From positions 18,354,248-18,418,247 of the forward strand of contig CM068551.1 in assembly GCA_035048495.1 (NCBI GenBank): a stretch of DNA of 64,000 bases, given 5' to 3'. Shown here in pieces: positions 46,729 to 58,590 of this stretch. The stretch comes from Euptelea pleiosperma (Eukaryota > Streptophyta > Magnoliopsida > Ranunculales > Eupteleaceae). Made by a program: the position numbers and the translations under genes. The number at the start of each line of letters is the position of its first letter. The stretch's first letter is position 1. A model generated the notes under the pieces. It had not been told where the DNA came from. It worked only from the letters and a program-made list of their open reading frames with translations, and ran no database searches.

Positions 46729-47085
46729 CATGTATGTATACGCAAATGCGTAGATCTATGGGTCTTTCATGTTATTATCTTGTTATTATCATTATTAAAA
46801 ATAATTACTCTTCATGATTTTTTTAAATTTTTATGCTTTTGATAAAAAAGAAGAAGATATATAAATAATTATTTTAAAAAAAAATTTAATGTATACTTAA
46901 GTAGATTTGTAGAATTATATGTCATTCATGCTATTGATCTTGTTAATATCATGACCATAGTTAGTAAGTTCGCGAACTAATGTCCGGACTGAATAAAACC
47001 GAATAAAACGCATAACTATTTTTTTGGAGGGGGAGAGTCGGGAGACTTCAAATTTTGTAACACATGAGTCGTTGATAACGACACG
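46171..47085. other. AT-rich intergenic DNA
   Basis: No gene. A degenerate (TATG)n tract runs 46701-46740 and the remainder is plain AT-rich sequence. Confidence 0.5.
46701..46740. repeat. (TATG)n microsatellite
   Basis: About ten TATG units with one C interruption. Confidence 0.9.
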
Positions 47086-47176
47086 GCGTTTTGTATCAAA
47101 ATCTTGATACATCAGTCACTCAAATTACCATATTGCATATGCTTTAGGACCTACTGATCTTATGGATGTTTGGACC

Positions 47177-47595
47177 AAGGTTTAAAGGAGGCCGTTTTAA
47201 CGGTTAAACGGACTGGGGGCGTTGCCGTTTAAACTGTTTAAATGGCCGTTAAAACGGATTGAAAGGGTCAGGGGCAAAAATAGAAAAAATGGAATTAAAC
47301 GAATTTTAACGGAAAAAGTGGCGCTGAAATTCAAATTTTGAAATTTGAAAATTAAAAAAAAAAAAGGACTTTAACGAAATTAAACAGATTTAACGGCCTT
47401 TTTTTTACAAAAAATTTTAAAATTAAACGGCTGTTTAAATGGTTTTAACGGCTTTAACGGCCGTTGAAACGATTTTAACGGCCCTTAAAACAAATAAAAG
47501 GCCGTTTTTTTCAAAACCGATAAAATGTGTTTAAACGGTTTTAACGGAAATAGGCTTGGGGCATTACGGTTTAAACGGCTGTTTTTAAAACCATG
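47177..47595 (+). mobile_element. Mutator-type MITE with perfect 9-bp TSD
   Basis: It begins AAGGTTTAAAGGAGGCCG and ends GTTTTTAAAACCATG. It is flanked by exact 9-bp repeats GTTTGGACC (47168-47176 and 47596-47604). The interior is palindromic CGGCCGTTTTAACGG blocks. It sits inside another MITE arm (GATCTTATGGATGTTTGGAC before, CACCTTTTGGTGGAGC after), which gives relative insertion order. Confidence 0.88.
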
Positions 47596-47925
47596 GTTTG
47601 GACCACCTTTTGGTGGAGCTAAATACCAAAGATCAGCTTGACTGGTGATTTATAACAATTACATTTTAACATAAAAATGCTCAAATTCAACGGTCAAAAA
47701 AAAAACCATGTTATTAAATTACTAAATCCAATGATTATAAATAACTAATTATACTGATTTTTGATATGTAGGTCCACCTGGTGATTGGCCAAACATCCAT
47801 ACGGTCAGCGTCCACTAACAGTGTACCACGTGGCTCGTATTGTGGGTTGTGATCGGCTTCGCTCACAGCCCGGTGTGAGTGAAGGTTTACTCCTAAAATC
47901 AATGTACCTACCTAGGTCTCTTTCC

Positions 47926-48370
47926 TTGATAATTGACGAGAGCGCTTTAGAAATTAGTGTCGGCAGAAATTCCAAAAAATCAAACGCTCTCTGAAATCTG
48001 AATCGCACGATGAGCTGGAACTCGCAGATCATCGAAATTCACAAATTCTCCGAAACAAACCTGAAAAATTGAAGAAACCGAGCTCCTCTGCAAATTAATC
48101 AACCTAAACAAGCTCCAGATCGAGAAAAATCGCACAAAAACCCACAAATTTCCTTGAAAAATTCTCTCAACTCAAACAAATCGACCAATTTGGGCTTTCA
48201 ATTCAACCAGAAACCACACAAGGACTCCGTCAAACCCACTAAAAATCCCGATCTAAAACCAAGAACCTAACTACAGATCATTATACACAAGAATTGAAGA
48301 GAAGAAATGAACTGAACTTTAGTGAGTTCTGAAAATCTGATCGCATCTCGATTTTCAATCACGAGAGTAG
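47926..48370 (-). pseudogene. Degenerate duplicate of the PMT leader region
   Basis: Aligns in the same orientation with 44522-45095, part of the PMT 5'-UTR intron and first leader exon. Shared words include GTGTCGGCAGA, GAATCGCACRATGAGCT, AAACAAATCGACCAATTTG, GACTCCGTCAAACCCACTAA, CTAAAAC.AAGAACCTAACTACAGA and GATCGCATCTCGAT. The copy lacks about 130 bp of the original. It has no coding exon, and is bounded on both sides by MITE-like sequence (47605-47850 and 48380-48560). Confidence 0.8.
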
Positions 48371-48775
48371 AAGCTTGCTGACGGACCACAGAATGAGCCA
48401 CGTGGCGCACTCATAGAGATTGCTAACTGTATTGACGTTTGGCCCAACCCTAGGTGGACCTACAGACCAAAACTTAGCCTGATGAGTGATAAGATATCTG
48501 ATAGATGGGTTCATGGAATTCACCCTTTGAGAGGACCACACCAGGGCCACCTCTGAAATTGTTCCATGTCCATCTACCGACACGAAATAAAGATAAACCG
48601 ATCCGAGGAAAAGGATGTGAACTGAAGTTCTTACTGTTTATCGTCAAATCGATCAATATGATGTTGGTCCCAGCTTGAAAAAGGAAAGTGCAGTTGAAAG
48701 GGATAGATAAGTTTCCACTTGATTGCTTTTAGAATTGGTCCATGGAGAGTGGTGGACCAATTCCGTTATCTTTTA

Positions 48776-48875
48776 GGGTCGCTCTACGGGCACCCACAAA
48801 AAAATCAATTTTTGAGGACCAAATTGCCTTCTCCCATCCTTTACAGTTTTGTTTGGGCACCTACACTTGAAAAAA

Positions 48876-48907
<32 letters not shown>

Positions 48908-49285
48908 GAGAAGAAGAAGAAGAAGAGGAGGAGGAGGACGCCATCGTCGGAGGTACCTCTCTCTCTCTCTCTCTCTTGCTGGAGGTGGTGGTGATGGTGA
49001 TGGTAGAGTGGTGGTTTGGAGCACCCCATATTCTCACAAAAATTTTTTTTTTTTTTTTTGCCTCCACGGCCTGGAACTATCGTGGCCACCATGGCAGTCA
49101 TGGCCTAGAACTACTGTGGCCACCATGACAACCACGGCCAGGAGCCCAAGTCAGAAATTTTTTTTTGGATTTTAATGTGGGTGCCCAACAAAATGGGGTG
49201 CCCAAACAGGGGCCCTCTAATTGGTGTGGGTGCCCATCAAATGTTGGTGCCCAGCCGAAAAAGGTGGGCACTCGTAGAGCTACCC
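48776..49285. mobile_element. Mutator-type element, 510 bp, perfect 9-bp TSD
   Basis: Ends GGGTCGCTCTACGGGCACCC and GGGCACTCGTAGAGCTACCC are inverted repeats with few mismatches. The flanking 9-mers TATCTTTTA (48767-48775 and 49286-49294) are identical. The interior has (GAA)n, (CT)n and a GGAGGTGGTGGTGATGGTGA stretch, plus repeated GGGTGCCCA words; there is no transposase. Confidence 0.88.
48887..48938. repeat. (GAA)n/(GAG)n tract
   Basis: Triplet run inside the Mutator-type element. Its apparent Lys/Arg/Glu frames are not genes. Confidence 0.9.
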
Positions 49286-49682
49286 TATCTTTTAGGATTA
49301 AAACTGTTTGTTCGAGTTGCCTATGATGGGCAACTAACCTACTAGAATCTTGTGGCCGACTATCTACCACAGTTGTTTTATTTGGGTAAGGATTTTGGCT
49401 CAAACCCTTATTCTAAGACCCTTCTTCCAAGATTAAAGAAAGGGAATTTTCATAACAAGAAAATTGTTAGTCAACATGGGTCAACGACATTCATCACTTT
49501 TCAAAAAGAAGTTTTACCAAATAATTGAAGGAATCTACCTTAATTAACAAATCAAGAATCTTTTCATTTTTTCACTAAATGCAAATATTATACCAAAGTT
49601 GTGAGACAACTGTTATAGATCATGGAGAAAGATTTTTCGATGCATTAAACAACTTCTCAATTGGATATTTGAGTAAATCGTT

Positions 49683-50162
49683 AAGGTAGTGTCTGGAAAT
49701 ACTTTTTAAGAAGTGCTTCTCCAGCTTTTGGCATTGAGAGGTGCTTTCTTAGCATAAATATATGTTTGGTTTGCAAAAGCGCTTTGGCTTTCAACATCTA
49801 AAAGAAGCTAAAAGTGTTTATTTTAGAAACACCTTGGAGGGCGTTTTAAAAAAAACTCTTTTGCGCTTTTGCGGGAAGCGTATCATGCATACTCAAAGTG
49901 GGTCTCACGTTTTGACATTTTTATCCCCCCTTCTATCTTCCATATTACAAAATATAAGGGTATTCTTAATATTTTGACAACATCCAGAAGTTCACAATTG
50001 GGTTTGCCAATCATTAATACCAACTTCTACACATAGAACAATACTTCTCCAGCATAATTTACCAAACGCTATTTTAGAAAAAGAACTTCTCAGCATCTGT
50101 TTCCAAGGCTTCTGTAGAAGTGCTTTTTTGTAGTGCTTCTGTAGAAGCATTTTCAAACAAAA
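49683..50162. mobile_element. MITE-like insertion in the tandem array
   Basis: It interrupts the array phrase CGTTA|TGTCTC. Both ends carry AAGTGCTTCT / AGAAGCACTT-type inverted words (GTCTGGAAATACTTTTTAAG at the left; CTGTAGAAGCATTTTCAAAC at the right), as in hAT-like MITEs. The target duplication is not clear. Confidence 0.5.
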
Positions 50163-51064
50163 TGTCTCACGAAAGGTGATATCGTCACTTTACCCATGTC
50201 TTGACGTCACTTTCCACACATTTAGAATTCTAACACATTTTGAAGTTCAAAACATTATAATTTTGACAAAATCGTAAAAAAACTGTTATAGATCTTAAAA
50301 ACTATTTATAATGTATTAAATGTATTTTCAATTAGATACATGAGTACAAAGTTATGTTTCTTGAAAGGTGATTGTCGTCATTTGACCTATATTTTGGTAT
50401 CATTTGACCTATATTTTGGCGTCATTTGTATATATTTAGAGTTCTAACACATGTTTGACACCCAAGATGTTAGAATCTTAATAAAGTCATGAGATAATTG
50501 TTGTAGATATTGAAAGGTGATTGTCTTTAAATTAAACGAGATTTGTCATAACTTCACATTTTCTTGTCGTTACTTTACCCATGTCTTGTCATCACGTTAC
50601 TCATGTCTTGGAATCATTTTGCATATATTTGTCCTCACTTCATTTTTTTTGTCATTATTTTACTTGTCTTGACTCTCGACGTCACTTTTAGAGTTCTAAC
50701 ACATTTTAAAACCTAAAATGTTAGAATCTTAAAAAATGTATTGCGATAATTGTTATAGATATTGTAGAAAGATTTCTAACATATTAAATGGATTTTCAAT
50801 TGAATACATGAATAAATCATTATGTCTATCAAATGTGATTATTGTCACTTTATCCATGTATTGACGTCACTTTGTACGCATTTAGAGATCTAACATATTT
50901 TTAAATCCCAAAACATTAAAAGCTTAACCAACATTGTCAGATAACTATTGCATATCATGAAGAAAGATTTTTAACGCATAAAAGATTCTCAATTGGATAT
51001 CTCATTAGAAAGTTATGTATCTCAAAAGATGATTATCCTCACATTATTCATGACTTGGCTTCAC

Positions 51065-51612
51065 TTTACACACATTCAGCCACTCTTAACAAGATTCTTA
51101 CTGTCGAAAATTTAATCAAGAGAAAATGGGTATTAGTAAATTTTTGTGTTATGTGCAAAGCTAATGGTGAAAGCACTAACCACATCTTTGTTCATTGTGA
51201 GTTTGTTTGTCAGGTTTGGTCTCTTTTCCTTGGCCGCATGAACTTATGTTGGGTGTTTCCGGAAACATTAGGCGAAGTCATGGAGAGCTGGATACAACAA
51301 CCACCCATGGCAGCAAAAGGGAAGATGATTTGGAGAATGGTTCTTATGGCAATTGCATGGGGGGTGTGGTTAGAAAGGAATAGGAGAACGTTCCAAGGCA
51401 AGGAAAGCTCGCTTCAAGAGGTCATCATAAACATTAAGACACTAATTTACAGCTGGAGTAGTATCTCATTAGAGATGAGATGAACGTTTTTCAGCGATAT
51501 GGTTTTTAGGATGGAGCATCTATTATGTTGATTATGTAATCATCTTTTGTTACTTTTTGAGATCTTCTCGATCTCCTTCCTTCTTAATATACATTTGACT
51601 TATAAAAAAAAA
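51065..51612 (+). mobile_element. 5'-truncated LINE 3' end (zf-RVT domain) with poly(A)
   Basis: The plus-strand frame carries the zinc-binding region found after plant LINE reverse transcriptases: CVMCKANGESTNHIFVHC, VWSLFLG and WGVWLERNRRTFQGKE. It ends at the TGA at 51481-51483, followed by a short 3' UTR and a run of A (51603-51615). It lies within the tandem array; a little array sequence seems lost at the insertion. Confidence 0.85.
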
Positions 51613-53383
51613 AAAATGTTGACAAAAGCAATAAGATAACTGTTGTAGATCTTATAAAAAGCTTTTTGATGAATTAAACGTCTTCTCAATTGGATATATG
51701 AATAAATGTTATGTCTCTTGAAAGGTGATTGTCTTTAGATCTAATGATTTTTGTCATTACTTTATATTTTCTTATTGTCACTTTACTCATGTCTTGTCGT
51801 CATTTTGCATTTACTTGTCATCATTTTGCACATCTTTGTAATCATTGCACATTTTATTATTGTCGTTTTACCCATGTCTTGGCGTCACCTTGTATACATT
51901 CAGAGTTTTAACATATTTTTAAAGTCCAAAATATAACAATATCGACAAATGCCTGTGAGATAATTGTAGATCTTGGAAAAATATTTCTGATCAATTAAAT
52001 AATTTTTCATTTAGAATATAAGTAAAAGTTTATCTCTCAAAAAGTGATTATTGTCACTTTATCTATGTCTTGGCGTCACTTTGAATGCATGCAATTAGAG
52101 TTCTAACACATTTTAAAACTAAAATGTTATAATCTTAACAAAAGTCTGATTACAAAAAAAAGTCATAAGATAATTTTTGTAGATTTTGAAAAAATATTTT
52201 TAACAAATTAAATATATTCTCAGTTGGATATTTAGATAAAAAATTATTTCTCGAAAGGTGCTTATTTTCACTTTATTCATGTCTTAGCGTCACTTTACAC
52301 ACATTCAAAATTATAACACAAAAGTAATGAGATAATTGTTGTAGATCTTAGAGAAGTGTTTCTAACACATTAAACATCTTCTCAATTAGATATTTGAGTA
52401 AAACAATTAGGTCCTTAGAAAGATGATTGTCTTTAGATCCAATGAGATTTAAGAACATAGACCTCTTTTTTATCATCTCTTCGTCGCAGCTTCAATTGAT
52501 TTTTAATTTTTGAATGTATGTCACTGAATCTTCACGAAGAGAAGAAAGAATAGGGATGAAAGAGAAGAAAACAAATGCAGAGAAGGAGATGAAGATAAAA
52601 ATGAGAGAGAACCTTTGGTGAGAAAAAATACTTTTTCCTTTTCGAGAAAAATAGGTAGACAAAAGTTCAGGTTGATACAAGAAACAGAAATGGGAAACGG
52701 CTCTTAAGAATTTCATGTGACGGAATGATTTACCAAGTAGATAAATCAATCAAGAGATGTATATTAGGTGAAAATCTTAGTCATAAATCTTTTGGTAAGT
52801 CTCACCATGTGTGCATGTGAGACAGAGATTGGAGAAACAAGCTTCCATCTATTTAAGTAACAGGTTCCCAAGAAACAGGAAACGGGCTTCTTAGGAACTG
52901 TGAAAAAAAAAAAAAAACAGTGTTCCTATGGAGAAACAATTCAAATGTCAACAATATGAACTGAAATTGACAAGTAAATTTATTAAATGACTACAACTTT
53001 ATTTTTCTAGCCGTCCAAAAAGGATCCAAGGACAATGATGCTATAACAAGAGGCCGGCCACATAGTTTATACCATGATGTCATGGTTGTTAACGGCTTAG
53101 ATCTTTGTCTTAAATACTCCCAAGGCGATGATCTCATTGTCAAATGCAATTTTGGTTGAAAGGGTTGAGATCATCTGATTGGACTATTTTTTGGTCTAGG
53201 TGGGGGCCACTAGCTGAATGTCCTGATAATGTGCACCATTGTTAAAGAACTAGTGGGTGGCCCGTGCCCATGGCACTCCCCGACAAAGCATTTGCCAAAA
53301 TCAGGTGTGAGTGGCTGAGATCCACCGTCCAGTTGGGGATAAGCTCCCGGCCCAAGAGGAGGAGGAGCAATCCTAATGAATTG

Positions 53384-53425
53384 AAGAAGAAGAAGAAGAA
53401 GAAGAAGAAGAAGAGGAGGAGGAGG
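53384..53425. repeat. (GAA)n/(GAG)n tract
   Basis: Triplet run of GAA units ending in GAG/GGA units. Confidence 0.9.
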
Positions 53426-53445
53426 ACTCTGTATCAAAATTATCT

Positions 53446-53842
53446 ATGATACAGAACTTTGTATCAAAATTTTGATCCAGAAGTCCCTTAAATTGACATG
53501 TAGCACACTCTTTCAGGCCCACTGACTTCAGGAATGTTTGGCCAACATCTTGGTGTCCTATACACCGAAAATCAGCATGATTGGTGATTTCTGTCCATTG
53601 GATTTGAGTACTTTTTATCACTGGCTTAGAACCAAACCATAGGTGTGTCTATGAAGCCCATTATGAAAAAGTCTCAAATTGAGTGGCTAGAAATCACTAA
53701 TCAAGCTGATTTTCTGTTGTCTAGGTCCACCAAGAAGTGGGTCATGTATTCAAGGGGTCAGTGGGTCCAAAAGAGTGACACATGGCAATTTGAGGGACTT
53801 CTGCATCAAAATTTTGATACAGAATTCTGTATCATAGAACGG
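53446..53842. mobile_element. Intact long-TIR MITE
   Basis: Arms of about 80 bp are inverted copies: left TATGATACAGAACTTTGTAT with AGAAGTCCCT, ACTCTTTCAGGCCCACTGAC; right GTCAGTGGGTCCAAAAGAGT with AGGGACTTCT and ATACAGAATTCTGTATCATA. The interior has TTGGTGATTTCTGTCCATTG and its diffuse inverse. It is the best-preserved member of a family with other copies in the window. No target duplication is evident. Confidence 0.75.
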
Positions 53843-55662
53843 GCTGAAGGGATGAACGGTACTTTGGTGTAGTTAGACCAATTACATCCTAAAATATCCC
53901 TCCCTATTTATAAATACATTCGTTAAAACTCTCATACAATCTCTTTAAGAGATGCTTCCTACCAAATACAATCTCTATAATTTCTCTCTCATCAATTTCC
54001 CGTTGTGACAATAACAATAACAATATAAATATGAAGGTGGCTTCATAAAGGCCCACGAATGGTATCCAAGCCCATGACCAATTAGGCTGATTTTGGTTGC
54101 AGTTCTCACCAAGGCCAAACAGTCATGGGATAAGTGGGCCTGAAAGAATGACATGACTTTTGGGCGATGCCTATTTCCCCTCTTGGGTGAGGCCATGATT
54201 TTCCTTTTGGGCGTGTTTGATTGCCAAGTGGAAAATTTCAATTTTCACCTGAAACACATCGTTATTTTCTCACATGATAAAAGGTGCAGAGTAAGGTGAA
54301 AATACGAAGGATCCAAAAATCTTTCCCGAACAAAACCCCTCCAAGACCAGAATCCATTCCCCGTCCACATAGGGGAGAATTTATTTCCACCCAAAAATAC
54401 ACCTATATTTTCTCATATTTCAATCATGTGAGAAAATAAAGACGTATTTTCAGGTCGAAATGAATTCTCACCCATCTGGATGGGAAATGAATTCCAGGCT
54501 TAGTAGGGAAAATTATCCAGATTTAAATGGCTTGGTAGGGAAAATTATACGGTTCTGCATGTGACGGTTTCTTCGAGCTGTTCATCCCACAAATCAAGTT
54601 AATGAAGTGATCTTGACTGTCCTTTCTATGCAACATTTTATTTTTTTTGCTCAAAACAATTTGTGCAACATGTTTGCCTTTTTCTTGTACTAACAATATA
54701 TTTTGGCTGCCATCCAAGAAAATGTGAGAGTTTCTAAAGAAATGGAAATGAAAACAGGGAACTAGTTTCTGAAGAAACGCCAGTTAAACTATGGTTAAGA
54801 TATTTAAACTATTAATTAAAAGTCAGAAACCAGACTGCCTCGCAAATCGGCGAATCTAGTAGGCAATGTATCATATAATATGCGAGACTGTAAATGATTG
54901 AGGACTTTTACAAAATCAAACCCACCGAAACCATAGTTAATACAAAGTGGGGCTCCTCTAAAAATGTCATATAGTTACCGTGGTTCTATTTGGGCATGAT
55001 GGACGAAAGCCCAAGGAAGGCCGCGGCATCTCTGCATCTCTTCACAGGCCTGAAATAACACTACCAAAAGATTATTCCCGCACTAATAATACCAAGAACG
55101 CAATGGTCTCAACTCTCAAGGTTCAAAGCCCATATCATAACTGGCCTGATCTTAATTAGAAAAAAATCACCCGGACTTAAGCGAGTAGCATTCTCTGTCC
55201 AAGTTTGAAGAGTGTTCACTGATCACAGGGGTTTGTCAACTTCGGGGAATATAATGAAATAGCCGCGAAATAGAGGTTTGGAACATATTTTGCTATTGCC
55301 ATAATCCAAATGTGGAAGTGGGTCTGCTCCAGTAGTTTGCCTTAAAAATAAATAAGGAAATCTAAGATGATGTGGTACACTACGATGGTGTAGAACCCTT
55401 TAGCGGAATAAAGTAGGGCCCCACTATTTAAGCCAACATAAGTCTACTTGGCCATGGTAGGGGCTCACCCTTACTTCACTCAAGGGCTACATTACACCAT
55501 CATAGATTTCCTCAATGGTAACAACGAACTCAACTATAACAAAAATTTGGGTGGTCTTAATTGTTATTGCTGAAATGATAAAATGTAAAAACATTTTACA
55601 GCTCTAGTGCGGAATCGGGTATTAAGGTTTTAATTGAGTTAATTACCTTGGTCATGATTCAA
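53843..55662. other. Intergenic region before the RBM42-like gene's 3' end
   Basis: Mostly unassigned. About 54205-54540 has repeated GGAAAATT / GAATTCTCACC words and TGTTTGATTGCCAAGTGG, typical of MITE ends, but no boundary is clear. The last few hundred bases should be 3' UTR of the minus-strand gene. Confidence 0.45.
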
Positions 55663-56064
55663 TCATTTCTGCATATTCACTTGCGGATAATGCTTCTTCT
55701 TCGACAGCTTTGGTTTCTTTTGAGTTTGGTTCTGCCAAGAGAGTCATGGGACAGAGAGCCTTAGTAAGCAAATGAACAAAGTCAACAAGCCAATGAATCA
55801 ACAAAAAGCAGTCTAGTGCAAATGTAGGAATCCACCTTTTGCCTTTCCAAGGCCTCAAAATCTGTTCTCTCCTTCCAGGTGCTCTTACGCAGTTTGATTG
55901 GACGGTTTCCAACATATTTACCTGCAAGGTCATGAGACTTGCATCAAACTCAAGAAAAAGGAGATGGGTTGTATGGGTTTATATCTAAGTTCTTTCTGAA
56001 CTTGACTGAGGACGCACATAAATTGCAAGGCAATCAACAAGTTCTTCAACGAACAACTACGTGC

Positions 56065-56115
<51 letters not shown>

Positions 56116-58486
56116 GCATATAGAAGCTAGTGCTATGGCCCATAAGGTGTGGTAATTATCACACCACTGCAATCCAAACCTTTGGCTTGGTTGACCATCG
56201 CATCATAGACTGCTATAGTATCACTGCTCATTATACATATACTAGCAGAAAATAAAACAATGATGCCATAGCCCCAGGGGCAAGTAGTACAATAGGGGAC
56301 CCAGGAATCCAAGCCACTGCCTTGGTTAACTATAGCATCATTCACCTTTGACCATTCCAGCATGGCCCCTATGCCAATGGTCCTGTAGTATGTACTCTCC
56401 GGTACCATCTGCTTCAATAACAGATATATGTCATGTGGGAATGCAAGTTTGTTTACAAGGGGGGAAATGACCAAAAAGCAAATGTTGATCAGATTGTTGA
56501 AATCAGTTGACTGGTATGATAATTGAGCTTGGTCCATGCAAAAGATAGCCTATTAATTGGGAGGGGTAGATTGATGACCATGTGCACAAATCATAGGCCG
56601 AGATGATTTGTATATACAGATTGGCTAAATATTTAGCTGCGTTTGAGTTCAAACAACATGGACGAACAGGGCTCATGCTGTGTTTTAATAGCAACATATC
56701 GAACAAAAGAAGAAAAATAAAACCAAGAGGTTGAATTTGAACTGACCTTAAAAAATTGACTTCATAAAAGCAAATATATAGTTGTAGTTGCCAGATTACT
56801 GGCCTAGCATAGGAAATCTCAGTTTTGACCAAGAGCTATGAAGGTTTTGGTATTCTTATCTATTGATTGATTCAAGGGTAAGATGTTTAACGTGGATGTA
56901 TTTAGGAATTAGGATATGCTTGGATGGACATGGACTGAGGCAGAGAACTACAATACTGGATACTTCAATATGCTCAGCATACTTGTATCAACATGATAAC
57001 ATACCAATCCTAGTATGATAGTATCAGATACTGCATTGATACTTTTATGACACTATTTCTCATTTCCTGTTGTAATCAGTAATTTTCATAGCTCCTAACC
57101 ATGGTTCAAAATTTCGTTTCGTCTTGGCCGAGACGTCTTGTTTTGGTAGTGTACCGAGACGATACACTGGAGAATGTATCATCTCGTGCCAAAAGCTTAA
57201 TTTAAGTACTAAAACTGATTTGAAAGCTTATTTTCATGATGTGTCTCTTATAACAAATATAAATGCTAAAAAACAAGTTTGTAACCTTAATTAAACATTA
57301 GAAAATGGTTTACTTTTGTCAATACATATACCATTTTTTCCATTGTCGCATTTTGTTTCGTTTCGTTTCGGTCGATAAGTCTCATTCCGACAACTTACCG
57401 AAACAACGAGATGAAACAATATTTTAAACCTTGCTCCTAACAATATCCTTGTATTTTGTCAACAAAAATATACAAGTATGTTCTAAGTTGTAACTAACTT
57501 TTTGTAAAGAAATTTACAATGTTAGAAGCTTCATTATATTTTTCATGATTTATACTTTTTTTGTTGATAAGTTGTCATGATTTATATACAAAAAGAATTA
57601 TATTCAGCTTAAAAAAGCTAAAGAAATAGAAGCATGGTGTCACAATATTGGATGGGACACCTGTATCTGTTTCCGTGTAATAGATTTTGGCAAATGAAGA
57701 GAAGTATCCCTGTTTCCCACAATATGTGGCCCTATTAAGGTGTCTTATATCTAAATGAAGTATGAATAGTTTGGTCATTGTTGTAAACTGTTACATTTGG
57801 TCATTTCAATCAAAGACTTCTCCAATCAGGTCGCTTTGATGCCCCATGAGGACCGACATTCTGTGTTTATGATGGGATTTGTTTTCTTGGGACGGCTGAA
57901 GGATCTTGGATTTTTATTTTAAGATTTCAACAGGAATTTCTCTTTAATTTTGTTTAGACTGCTGGCAGGTAGATTTCTGGGCAAGTTATAATTTTTTAAG
58001 TTCAAGAAGTTGAGCACCAGATCATGAGATTACCTGATGCAAGTAAGCGTCTAAAACTGCTCTGTTTGGTTATTCCAGATAAACTATGCCAAGTCGGCTG
58101 TCTCAACTCAGTGGCAGAACGACCAAGTCTAATCATAATACTAAAGTGGTATCACCCAGGACTCGACCAAGCCCCAAATCTATTAGCTCAGTTGACCAAC
58201 ACATGAGTTTATGCTTATAGAGTCGCGCATGTGACTCAACAATCACACGTGATGCAAGATGAATGATAACAGTGAAAAAAGAGTACAACAAACCAACTCA
58301 ACTAAGCCACGAAGAGCACATTTTGATACATACAATACAGGTGTACATATACATGCAAACATGTATGTATGAGTATAGATTTTACCCACCATTCATTTCT
58401 TTCAGGGCTGCTGCAAGGTCTGCAGGGTTGGCAAAACTAACGAATCCATAACCTCGGGTTTTGCCGGTCCTCTTATCTCTCACGAC
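55663..58486 (-). CDS. RBM42-like RRM RNA-binding protein, last three exons only
   Basis: Exons in coding order: 58486-58390, 55921-55836, 55731-55663; 252 nt, in frame across both joins. They encode VVRDKRTGKTRGYGFVSF (RNP1 of an RRM), ANPADLAAALKEMNG, KYVGNRPIKLRKSTWKERTD and a basic tail NQTQKKPKLSKKKHYPQVNM ending at TGA. This is the second half of the C-terminal RRM of RBM42-type proteins, linked to spliceosome and RNA metabolism in the nucleus. The first half of the RRM (RNP2 side) and the N-terminus are not found between 58487 and 64000. They probably lie to the right, across a transposon-filled intron; alternatively the gene is truncated. The splice sites used are GT-AG. Confidence 0.85.
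56069..56111. repeat. (GT)n microsatellite
   Basis: About 21 GT units in the long intron of the RBM42-like gene. Confidence 0.95.
57100..57432 (-). mobile_element. Mutator-type MITE with perfect 9-bp TSD
   Basis: It begins CATGGTTCAAAATTTCG and ends TTTTAAACCTT, the same termini as the copies at 23.8 and 47.2 kb, and is flanked by exact GCTCCTAAC (57091-57099 and 57433-57441). The interior differs from them: TTTCGTTTCGGTCGA / CCGAGACGATAC words. It lies in the intron between the last two RRM-coding exons. Confidence 0.88.
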
Positions 58487-58565
58487 CTGGGATGTGATTA
58501 GCATATACATGTAAAACATTTAAAAAAACCTCAAGAAAAAGAAAAGCAAAACTCCATTCATCAAA

Positions 58566-58590
58566 TACACACACACACACACACACACAC
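58566..58590. repeat. (AC)n microsatellite
   Basis: About 12 AC units, just upstream of the first visible RBM42-like exon. Confidence 0.95.

Larger units (their letters stand above)
49600..52480 (+). repeat. Degenerate tandem array, unit ~190 bp (also ~320-bp variants)
   Basis: The unit begins near GAAAGGTGATTGTC and contains CACTTTACCCATGTCTTGGC GTCACTTT, then GAGTTCTAACACATTTT, AAAATGTTAGAATCTTA, GATAATTGTTGTAGATCTT, ATTAAA.G.CTTCTCAATTGGATAT and GAGTAAATCGTTATGTCTC. Start points are about 50175, 50366, 50514, 50827, 51018, 51719, 52038, 52252 and 52418. Spacing varies from ~150 to ~320 bp. The array is broken by a MITE (49683-50162) and a LINE (51065-51612). Confidence 0.8.

Noticed and set aside
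46701..46740. TATG repeats as a possible CRISPR-like or regulatory array
   Set aside because: A simple tetranucleotide microsatellite with no spacers; this is a plant nuclear sequence.
48773..49175. Overlapping frames rich in Lys/Arg or Ser/Leu runs
   Set aside because: They are translations of GAA, CT and poly-T tracts inside a Mutator-type element.
55930..56537. Open frames in the intron of the RBM42-like gene, including a His/Thr repeat
   Set aside because: The His/Thr run is the (GT)n microsatellite; the rest has no domain and lies between two confirmed exons.
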